Shown here in pieces: positions 1 to 4,866 of a stretch of DNA of 5,722 nucleotides (the stretch's first letter is position 1; the number at the start of each line of letters is the position of its first letter). A program made the position numbers and the translations under genes. The notes beneath the pieces are model-generated. The model made no database searches, was not told the DNA's origin, and was given only the letters and a program-made list of their open reading frames with translations. The stretch comes from Candidatus Nanopelagicaceae bacterium (GTDB lineage: Bacteria; Actinomycetota; Actinomycetes; Nanopelagicales; Nanopelagicaceae), in assembly GCA_947488635.1 (NCBI GenBank), contig CANLAY010000068.1, forward strand, positions 1 to 5,722, in the 5' to 3' direction.

Positions 1-1663
1 GTAGCTCGGGCCCAGAGAGTTGATTTTTGTCCGTTGGTGATTCATCAACCCGCATAGCACGTGCAGCTGGAGTGTTGGTATCGATTGAAGAATCAACAAT
101 TACTTCAATCTTCTTATCAACGCCAACTACATCAATAAATGCCTGGCGCAGAATCACATCGGACTCAGAACGCAAGAATGAATCGCGCGCACCAGGGTTA
201 ACAATGCCGATGGTAATTGAGTTTTCATCCATTGAAATAATGTTTGCGCTGGCACTTAGTAGCGACCAAGTAAGGCGACGCTTCTTCTTTACTTCTTCAA
301 TTACATCGGGCCAGATTCTGCGTAAGCCAGTTACATCTATGGTGGAATTCTTTTCAACTGCCACTGCTACTTGTTCAACTTTAGGAGTCTGTTTTGGTTC
401 AGCAGCTTTTTCTTGCACTACTTCTGCTACTTCAACTTTCTTCGGCGCTTCAGTTTTAGCAACTGGTGCGGGAGCTGCAGGTTGAGCCACCGGAATTGAA
501 ATGGAGTCGGCGCGCTCTAGGCGTTCAATGCGGCTGAGCAATCCGCGCTCAGTTGTATCAGCGCCAGGCAACAAGATGCGGCCGCAGATGAGTTCGAGAA
601 TTAAACGTGGGGCAGTGGCACCACGCATTTGGGTGAGGCCTTCGGCAGCAATGTCGGCTGCGCGCGAAAGGTTGGCCGCACCAATTTGGTTGGCTTGGGT
701 GCGCATACGTTCGATCTGATCTTCAGGTAAGTCGCGCAAAATTGAGTTGGCATTAGTTTGTTGCAACGCATCGACGATCATTAAATCGCGCAGGCGCTCG
801 AGGAAATCACTGGTGAAACGACGTGGATCGTGCCCTGATTCGATTACGCGATCGACAGTTTTAAATAATGAGGCACCATCACGTGCGGCAAGTGCGTCGA
901 TTGCATCATCTAGTAGCGCGCCATCTGTGAAACCAAGTAGTTGAATAGCGATTTCATAGGAAACACCATCAGCGCCAGCACCAGCTAGAAGCTGGCCAAG
1001 AATAGAAAGTGCATCACGAACTGAACCACCTGATGCGCGAACTACTAATGGCAATACCCCTTTAGCGACTTTTACACCTTCGGAATTACAAATCTTCTCA
1101 AGGTGCGCAACGAGAATTCCGGGAGGAACAAGGCGGAATGGGTAATGGTGAGTACGAGAACGAATAGTTGAAATTAACTTTTCAGGTTCAGTTGTAGCAA
1201 AGATAAAAATAACGTGGGGAGGTGGCTCTTCAACAACTTTTAATAGCGCATTCGCAGCACCTGTTCCGAGTTGATGTGCTTCATCGATGATGTAAATCTT
1301 GTAACGAGATTGAACTGGTGCGAAGAATGCTTTGTCGCGCAGATCGCGAGCATCATCAACTAAACCATGTGTGGCGGCATCAATTTCAATTACATCAAGT
1401 GAACCCGGGCCGTTCGCAACTAAATCTTTACAAGATTGACATTCACCGCAAGGTGTTGGAGTTGGACCCTCAACGCAGTTAAGTGAACGCGCCATAATTC
1501 GCGCGGAAGAAGTTTTTCCGCAGCCACGTGGTCCGCTAAATAAATATGCGTGATGTGTGCGATCGCCAGAGAGTGCGTTTGAAAGCGGAACTGTTACATG
1601 TTCTTGTCCGATGACATCAGCGAAAACCGATGGGCGGTACTTGCGATACAAAGCTAGTGACAT
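1..1663 (-). CDS. dnaX: DNA polymerase III subunit gamma/tau (DnaX), 3'-truncated by the window edge
   Basis: This is the ATPase motor of the clamp loader, which loads the beta sliding clamp and holds the replicative polymerase together. 554 codons are visible from the ATG at 1661-1663; the C-terminus lies outside the window. The N-terminus reads MSLALYRKYRPSVF. The Walker A motif GPRGCGKT is at residues 44-51. Four zinc-binding cysteines sit at 63, 72, 75 and 78, the family pattern. Walker B is IIDEAH (about 125-130), followed by ANALLKVVEEPP, sensor 1 FATT (155-158) and the arginine-finger motif SR at 169-170. An Ala/Pro/Val/Lys-rich linker spans about 390-437. The tau-type region follows with a basic patch (EEVKKKRRLTW). 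The A-AAA-AAG slippery heptamer that makes the short gamma form in E. coli was not seen, so tau alone is likely. A CGGAG Shine-Dalgarno (1674-1678 on the complement) lies 10 bases before the ATG, which supports this start. The upstream neighbour on the same strand is ffs. Confidence 0.97.
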   Translation of the reverse strand, partial: MSLALYRKYRPSVFADVIGQEHVTVPLSNALSGDRTHHAYLFSGPRGCGKTSSARIMARSLNCVEGPTPTPCGECQSCKDLVANGPGSLDVIEIDAATHGLVDDARDLRDKAFFAPVQSRYKIYIIDEAHQLGTGAANALLKVVEEPPPHVIFIFATTEPEKLISTIRSRTHHYPFRLVPPGILVAHLEKICNSEGVKVAKGVLPLVVRASGGSVRDALSILGQLLAGAGADGVSYEIAIQLLGFTDGALLDDAIDALAARDGASLFKTVDRVIESGHDPRRFTSDFLERLRDLMIVDALQQTNANSILRDLPEDQIERMRTQANQIGAANLSRAADIAAEGLTQMRGATAPRLILELICGRILLPGADTTERGLLSRIERLERADSISIPVAQPAAPAPVAKTEAPKKVEVAEVVQEKAAEPKQTPKVEQVAVAVEKNSTIDVTGLRRIWPDVIEEVKKKRRLTWSLLSASANIISMDENSITIGIVNPGARDSFLRSESDVILRQAFIDVVGVDKKIEVIVDSSIDTNTPAARAMRVDESPTDKNQLSGPEL

Positions 1664-1701
1664 CGCTTGTGATCTCCGCTCTTCCTACTCATCGGTGCCG
1701 A

Positions 1702-1730
1702 ACTCTAGTTCTAAGAAATTAATCTTGTAA
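1702..1730 (-). promoter_or_regulatory. Possible dnaX promoter
   Basis: Read on the minus strand, TTACAA (complement of 1725-1730) lies 17 bases before TAGAGT (complement of 1702-1707), predicting a start near 1695, about 30 bases before the dnaX ATG. The -10 matches the consensus at 4 of 6 positions and the -35 at 3 of 6. It directly abuts the 3' end of ffs, so dnaX could instead be fed by transcription through ffs. No clear terminator separates the two; only a weak GAAC/GTTC hairpin is visible here. Confidence 0.28.
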
Positions 1731-1731
1731 G

Positions 1732-1822
1732 GGATCCCTCGCGCACCCGTCAGAGCACGCCTACCCTTGCTGTATTCCTACCCTGGGGGAGTTCGGACGC
1801 GATAACGTCGCGCGAGGGATCT
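1732..1822 (-). ncRNA. ffs: Signal recognition particle RNA, small bacterial type (4.5S/scRNA)
   Basis: This is the RNA scaffold of the bacterial signal recognition particle. It binds Ffh and is needed for co-translational delivery of membrane proteins to FtsY. The ends form a perfect 12-bp stem: 1810-1821 is the reverse complement of 1733-1744. On the minus strand the centre reads CCCCCAGGGUAGGAAUACAGCAAGGGUAGGCG in short blocks. It contains the GGAA tetraloop (complement of 1775-1778) and the conserved asymmetric-loop elements CAGG and CAGCA that contact the Ffh M domain. After it comes UGCUCUGACGGGUGCGCG, typical of actinobacterial SRP RNA. The length of about 91 nt fits the small type without an Alu domain. 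Ends are set by the stem and by the predicted promoter and may be off by a few bases. Confidence 0.9.
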
Positions 1823-1828
1823 GGTCTA

Positions 1829-1858
1829 AGCATAGTTATTGCTACCGATAGAGTTCAC
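1829..1858 (-). promoter_or_regulatory. Promoter of ffs (SRP RNA)
   Basis: On the minus strand, GTGAAC (complement of 1853-1858) and TATGCT (complement of 1829-1834) are separated by 18 bases. TATGCT matches the -10 consensus at 4 of 6 positions. A start 7 bases downstream falls at about 1821-1822, which is where the SRP RNA terminal stem begins; that agreement is the main support. Confidence 0.45.
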
Positions 1859-1912
1859 CTGCTGATTAGGTCTGAGCCAGGTTTTACGCTCAGTTTGGGC
1901 CCAATTTGCGCG

Positions 1913-1997
1913 GGAGGATTCGCATAGCGGCCGAGTGCGCACGCTTGGAAAGCGTGTATAGGGCAACCTATCGAGGGTTCAAATCCCTCATCCTCCG
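1913..1997 (+). tRNA. tRNA-Ser (anticodon GGA)
   Basis: This serine tRNA reads UCC and UCU codons. The acceptor stem GGAGGAT (1913-1919) pairs with ATCCTCC (1990-1996), with discriminator G at 1997, the identity base expected for serine. The D arm begins TAGCGG. The anticodon stem CACGC/GCGTG flanks the loop TTGGAAA with GGA at 1947-1949. A long variable arm (around TATAGGGCAACCTA) marks a class II tRNA. The T arm is GAGGG-TTCAAAT-CCCTC. The CCA end is not encoded. It is transcribed divergently from ffs. Upstream, CTGATT (1862-1867) and TACGCT (1885-1890) with a 17-base spacer could be a weak promoter, and a 6-bp inverted repeat CTGAGC/GCTCAG lies at 1872-1893. Confidence 0.97.
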
Positions 1998-2069
1998 CTC
2001 TTAGAGCTTCGTCTTCGGGATGTGTGGATAACTTTCGAGGCCCCTGGATAAAGTTTGCGATCCTCGAGC

Positions 2070-2546
2070 ATGACAAAATTTAGAAATCTAATAATTATTT
2101 TTACTTCACTTTTCATTTGTTTGGGAATTGTATCCAGTACAGCAAATGCCTTGAATTCAACTAAGAATCCAAAACCACCCTGCAGAATTCAGATTGCGCA
2201 TGATCATATTTCAAAGTCTGTTTTTTTGAGGTACGGAGTTCGTGCTGTGAAAGTAAATGCTTCCTCAATCTGCAATGTTCCGCAAAGCAGGGTGACTCTT
2301 ACCGTAGAAATATTCAAACACGGCTTATTTGGTCCTCAACTTGTTGGAAGAAGTGTTACCAAGGTTCCGGGAATCACATATCCCGGGCGCTGAGTCGATA
2401 ACTTTGATACCTGGAGGCGCTGTAAGACTTTTGAAGAAACTAGATTTTTCGGCAAAGCTTTTGCTAAAGCATTTATCCTTGGCAAGTGGCAGTTTGCTAG
2501 TGACACATACTCAATAGAAATAGAACCCTTGAAGTGCGGCACTTGA
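2070..2546 (+). pseudogene. Small exported four-cysteine protein, interrupted by an in-frame TGA
   Basis: I cannot name this protein. From ATG 2070 it reads 107 residues to a TGA at 2391-2393. The same frame then continues for 50 clearly protein-like residues (starting VDNFDTWRRCKTF) to a second TGA at 2544-2546. The N-terminus is a signal peptide: MTKFRN, then a hydrophobic stretch at about 7-23, then a probable cleavage site after TANA (residue 27). The mature part would be a compact, beta-rich secreted domain with cysteines at 38, 68, 118 and 156 and the ending LKCGT. The TGA removes the last two cysteines, so the truncated product probably could not form its disulfides. A one-base nonsense change (for example CGA to TGA), a sequencing error, or readthrough would all fit. 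TTG at 2055 is an alternative start, but ATG gives the better signal peptide. No good Shine-Dalgarno is seen. A TAAAGT -10-like box lies at 2049-2054. Confidence 0.62.
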
Positions 2547-2552
2547 GATAAA
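2547..2552 (+). promoter_or_regulatory. Possible -10 box for a leaderless transcript of the 2561 gene
   Basis: GATAAA lies 8 bases before the ATG at 2561, immediately after the stop codon of the exported-protein frame. There is no Shine-Dalgarno before that ATG (the bases are CTCTTTTT), so a start at or next to the ATG is plausible. No good -35 is found. The small hairpin AAGTG-CGG-CACTT (2532-2544) followed a little later by TTTTT could instead be a weak terminator for the upstream gene. Confidence 0.25.
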
Positions 2553-2560
2553 CTCTTTTT

Positions 2561-2893
2561 ATGACATATGAAGGTGAGATTCAATTAACTCCCGATGAAA
2601 TCATTAGAGAGTCTAAAATCCTTTTCACTTTTCAAAATTTGCTAATAACTGAAAAATCTCGCTACGAGTCTCAAGCAAATAAACTATTAGAAGAGATTTC
2701 TTTACACACTAAAACAACCGAATACGATCTTTCTTATCGAATAAACTCAGACACATATGAATGCCGCATTACTAATCTAGATAAGTCAGGGAATAGCCAC
2801 GCGATTGAGATACCTATTCCAAATTCGCAAGCTGAAAAATTAGAGACACTGGTAGAGCTATTTGCTCAGTCAGAAGCTGGGTTTATTCATTAA
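2561..2893 (+). CDS. Hypothetical protein, 110 residues, cytoplasmic
   Basis: I do not recognise a family. The product is polar, with many Glu, Ser and Lys residues, and has no signal peptide, membrane segment or metal-binding cysteine cluster. The sequence suggests a first helical half (about 10-48, running through LTPDEIIRE and ANKLLEEI). A beta-type middle follows (about 53-86, around YDLSYRIN and TYECRITN), then a C-terminal helix (about 89-105, AEKLETLVELFAQ). It is AT-rich compared with dnaX and the hydrolase, like the gene before it. The start is the first ATG; there is no Shine-Dalgarno, but a -10-like box 8 bases upstream fits a leaderless mRNA. It is convergent with the SDR gene. 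Open-frame length and plausible secondary structure favour a real gene, but no function can be given. Confidence 0.65.
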   Translation: MTYEGEIQLTPDEIIRESKILFTFQNLLITEKSRYESQANKLLEEISLHTKTTEYDLSYRINSDTYECRITNLDKSGNSHAIEIPIPNSQAEKLETLVELFAQSEAGFIH

Positions 2894-2901
2894 TTTGTCA
2901 C

Positions 2902-2936
2902 TGATTACTTATTTGGCGGCGTTGTTTAACTAATCA
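2902..2936. terminator. Inverted repeat between convergent genes, possible bidirectional terminator
   Basis: TGATTACTTA (2902-2911) and TAACTAATCA (2927-2936) pair over 10 positions with one mismatch, around a 15-base loop containing GGCGGCG. It sits exactly between the two converging genes, and its right arm includes the SDR stop codon. The stem is AT-rich and no T-run follows on either strand, so terminator activity is uncertain. Confidence 0.3.
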
Positions 2937-3653
2937 CCACTGAACAATCTGGTTGTCTTCCCACAGAACTCCGGTGGTATCGCCAGCTTTAAATTCTCTA
3001 GTCGCTAACCAAAGTGCAGTTGCTGCGCCTTGTTCTGCACTACGCGGTGCATCAGGGCCACCCATGTCGGTGCGGGAATGATTTGGGCACACTGCATCAA
3101 CTAAAACTCCACGCGCACCTAACCCAGTTTCGTGCGCAAAGTTTCGCACAAATGCATTAACGCCAGCTTTGCTGATTCGATATGGCGCAAGGCCACCAGC
3201 ATTTCCGGGGCCAGACATGCGACCTAAACAGGCAGAGTAAATAATGATGCGACCATTTCGGGCTTCAGTCATTGCAGGTACCAAGCCATTAACAATTGTG
3301 AAAACGGAATCTAAGTTAATTGCCATTACGCGACGCCATTCCGCATCAGTTGTTTTCAACGTCTTTGACATTTTTTCACTCATGACGCCATGAGCCAGAA
3401 TCATGATTTCAGGGGCTGGTTGTTGCTGCGCAATCAGTTCAACGGTTTTACGTGTTGCCGACATATCTTCTAAATCAACGGCATAGGTTGCAAACTTTTG
3501 ATTTGGGTATTGGCTTTGCAGAGTTTGTTGAGCAAGCAAAAGGCGGCTTGAATCCTTGGCAATCATCACGAGGTCATGGCCCAACGCAGCGAGAGATTTG
3601 GCGTTTTCAAAACCCAAACCTCTGCTTGCGCCGGTAATCACTGCTAAAGCCAT
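2934..3653 (-). CDS. Short-chain dehydrogenase/reductase (SDR), carbonyl-reductase-like, with altered signature residues
   Basis: This is a 239-residue Rossmann-fold oxidoreductase, cytoplasmic, probably NADP(H)-dependent; the substrate is unknown. The cofactor motif TGASRGLG is at residues 7-14. N113 (in INLDS) and the active-site pair Y158-x3-K162 (YRISK) are present. The C-terminal part (VCP.., RTDMGGPDAPRSAEQGA at about 194-210, final QW) resembles the carbonyl-reductase-like SDRs. Three signatures are off: the usual NNAG is LAHG (86-89); the catalytic serine column (second S of the usual VSS) appears to be A141, with S140 just before it; and the usual PG is P190-N191. An upstream ATG at 3755 would add 34 residues, but those would precede the nucleotide-binding strand and overlap the divergent gene's start, so ATG 3653 is preferred. 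An AGG 8 bases upstream is only a weak ribosome site. Confidence 0.85.
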   Translation of the reverse strand: MALAVITGASRGLGFENAKSLAALGHDLVMIAKDSSRLLLAQQTLQSQYPNQKFATYAVDLEDMSATRKTVELIAQQQPAPEIMILAHGVMSEKMSKTLKTTDAEWRRVMAINLDSVFTIVNGLVPAMTEARNGRIIIYSACLGRMSGPGNAGGLAPYRISKAGVNAFVRNFAHETGLGARGVLVDAVCPNHSRTDMGGPDAPRSAEQGAATALWLATREFKAGDTTGVLWEDNQIVQW

Positions 3654-3721
3654 GGGTAAAGCCTGCCTCAGATTGCCCGAAATTGCCGACTGAAATAGAT
3701 GTGCCAATTCACTTCCTTGCG

Positions 3722-3736
3722 TAAAGTATTGACCTA
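3722..3736 (+). promoter_or_regulatory. Putative -10 box giving a leaderless hydrolase mRNA
   Basis: TAAAGT (3722-3727) fits the TANNNT pattern and is followed by 8 bases and then ATG at 3736, so transcription would start at the first base of the start codon. No Shine-Dalgarno is present before the ATG, which supports a leaderless message. No convincing -35 was found. The same hexamer TAAAGT occurs before the exported-protein gene at 2049-2054. Confidence 0.38.
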
Positions 3737-4626
3737 TGGCAGCTAAAGATCGCAACGGATACTTAACTTGGAAACATGGCCGAACTTGGTTTCGCGTTAT
3801 CGGAGACCTTAGAAATGGGCAGATTCCGATAGTTGTAATGCATGGTGGGCCAGGTGGAACTCACGGTGGAGTTCTGACAATGGCGAAGCTACTAAACGCC
3901 TCAGGTCGCCCGGTAATTGTCTATGACCAACTTGGCTGTGGTAAATCAACTGCGCTAAAAGCAAAGCTAGCTAGTTTCTGGACGATTGAATTGTTTGAAG
4001 AAGAGCTGACTCGACTAATTAAGCACCTAAAGATTCAAGATCGCTACCTGCTTGCTGGGGCGTCTTGGGGTGGAATGCTGGCGCTTAATTATGCAATCAA
4101 GAAACCCAAAGGTTTAAAGGGTTTAATCATTGCTAACTCACTGCCATCAAGTCGTATGTGGGTTCGCGAGACTCGTAAACTCGTGGCAAAGTTGCCAGCA
4201 AAGCATCGCAATGCGATTTATAAATACGAGAAATTAGAGAAATACAAAGCTAAGGAATACCTAGCCGCTAATGTTGAATTTGCTAAACGACATATCAGGC
4301 AGATTCCTCAACTAGTTGATTTTGCGCAGAAGCCAAAATTCGGCATGCATGTTTACGAAGCGATGTGGGGACCAACTGAATTTACGGTGCGCGGCACGTT
4401 AAAGGATTGGTCAGTTGAAAAAGAACTCCACCTAATCAAAGTGCCGACGTTTTTTATCAATGGTGACCAAGATGAGGCAACGCCAGTTATGCAGCGCTTT
4501 ATGAAAGCTCGAGTTAAAGGTTCGCAGTATTACTGCATTAAGGGAGCATCACACATGGCACCGGCGGAAGCGCCGCTTGAATGGATGCAGGCGACAGAGA
4601 AGTGGTTGGGCTCAAAGAAGCTTTAA
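3736..4626 (+). CDS. pip: Proline iminopeptidase-family alpha/beta hydrolase
   Basis: This is a serine hydrolase of the proline iminopeptidase/tricorn-interacting factor F1 family (peptidase family S33), which removes N-terminal proline or other residues from short peptides. The full alpha/beta-hydrolase set is visible in 296 residues, a normal length. The oxyanion motif HGGPG is at 36-40 and YDQLGCGKS at 63-71. The nucleophile elbow GASWGG has Ser110. The acid is Asp246 in GDQDEATP and the base is His273 in GASHMAP. A lysine-rich cap region lies at about 140-225. No signal peptide is seen, so it is cytoplasmic. ATG 3736 is preceded by no Shine-Dalgarno and a -10 box 8 bases away, suggesting a leaderless mRNA. 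It diverges from the SDR gene, with 82 bases between the two starts. Some members of this family act on amides or esters rather than prolyl peptides, so the substrate, and with it the symbol, is provisional. Confidence 0.9.
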   Translation: MAAKDRNGYLTWKHGRTWFRVIGDLRNGQIPIVVMHGGPGGTHGGVLTMAKLLNASGRPVIVYDQLGCGKSTALKAKLASFWTIELFEEELTRLIKHLKIQDRYLLAGASWGGMLALNYAIKKPKGLKGLIIANSLPSSRMWVRETRKLVAKLPAKHRNAIYKYEKLEKYKAKEYLAANVEFAKRHIRQIPQLVDFAQKPKFGMHVYEAMWGPTEFTVRGTLKDWSVEKELHLIKVPTFFINGDQDEATPVMQRFMKARVKGSQYYCIKGASHMAPAEAPLEWMQATEKWLGSKKL

Positions 4627-4633
4627 ACAGGCT

Positions 4634-4669
4634 CTGATAATGTGATACCACTATGGTATCATTTACACA
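4634..4669 (+). promoter_or_regulatory. Promoter of the toxin-antitoxin operon, leaderless
   Basis: The -35 CTGATA (4634-4639, 4 of 6) and -10 TATCAT (4657-4662, 5 of 6) are separated by exactly 17 bases. The expected start, 7 bases downstream, is 4669, the first base of the antitoxin ATG. There is no Shine-Dalgarno. This is the best promoter in the window. Confidence 0.6.
4643..4661. promoter_or_regulatory. Palindromic operator of the toxin-antitoxin operon
   Basis: TGATACCA-CTA-TGGTATCA is a perfect 8-bp inverted repeat around a 3-base centre. It fills the second half of the promoter spacer and covers most of the -10 box. A bound dimer would therefore block RNA polymerase. A further TGATA half-site lies at 4635-4639 within the -35 box, 8 bases from the TGATA that opens the palindrome. 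Ribbon-helix-helix antitoxins usually repress their own operon by binding such sites, with the toxin as co-repressor; that this protein does so here is inferred. Confidence 0.65.
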
Positions 4670-4866
4670 TGGCAATGACATTACGACTGTCCGATAAGCA
4701 AAGTGCTGCATTAAAAAAGGTTGCCGAGAATGAGGGAACTTCGATGCATGAAGTTGCACTAACGGCCATTGATGAATACATCTCAAAGCGTCAGAAAAGA
4801 TTAAAGGATGCGATTAGTCGAATAGCAACCGAAGATGCTGAACTTCTCGATCGTTTATCTAAGTAA
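4669..4866 (+). CDS. Ribbon-helix-helix (CopG-type) antitoxin
   Basis: A 65-residue protein, probably the DNA-binding antitoxin that neutralises the Doc toxin encoded next to it and represses the operon. The N-terminal strand MTLRLS (residues 3-8) would pair in a dimer to form the DNA-reading ribbon. Helix 1 follows (about SDKQSAALKKVAENEG), then the turn TS and helix 2 (MHEVALTAIDEYISK). The charged tail (about 42-65, KRLKDAISRIATEDAELLDRL) is the part expected to wrap the toxin. A GTG at 4642 is in frame but lies inside the operator and before the predicted transcription start. ATG 4669 coincides with that start and gives the normal RHH N-terminus. A second ATG at 4675 is also possible. The stop TAA shares its last base with the toxin start. 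Confidence 0.85.
   Translation: MAMTLRLSDKQSAALKKVAENEGTSMHEVALTAIDEYISKRQKRLKDAISRIATEDAELLDRLSK

Noticed and set aside
27..944. Three plus-strand open frames inside the dnaX region
   Set aside because: They are antisense shadows of the intact dnaX coding sequence, with serine/arginine-rich unnatural composition.
1..1663. Programmed frameshift site in dnaX producing a short gamma form
   Set aside because: I looked for an A-AAA-AAG type heptamer; the basic patch is encoded by mixed AAG/AAA codons without the slippery pattern.
1997..2007. GCTC-TTA-GAGC hairpin after tRNA-Ser as a terminator
   Set aside because: It has only four base pairs, no T-run, and overlaps the tRNA end.
1855..2076. 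Minus-strand open frame of 73 codons across the tRNA-Ser gene
   Set aside because: It is antisense to the tRNA (the EDEGFEPSIGC-type peptide is what the reverse of a serine tRNA encodes) and is a well-known kind of false gene.
2391..2430. Selenocysteine insertion at the TGA
   Set aside because: No convincing bacterial SECIS hairpin is visible right after the TGA, and the residue is not in a redox motif; a nonsense change is simpler.
2329..2517. Plus-strand 62-codon frame overlapping the exported-protein gene
   Set aside because: The protein-like continuation is in the exported protein's own frame (VDNF... to LKCGT), so no frameshift into this frame is needed; it is a shadow.
2336..2584. Minus-strand 82-codon frame
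   Set aside because: It is antisense to the exported-protein frame, shows no family features and has no start signal.
3654..3755. N-terminal extension of the SDR from ATG 3755
   Set aside because: It would add 34 residues before the first strand of the Rossmann fold and overlap the start of the divergent hydrolase; ATG 3653 gives the standard family start.
4600..4640. Terminator after the hydrolase gene
   Set aside because: The GGGCTC and GGCTC copies are direct, not inverted, and no stem with a T-run forms.
4642..4668. GTG start for the antitoxin
   Set aside because: The extra residues are encoded by the operator palindrome itself and precede the predicted transcription start.
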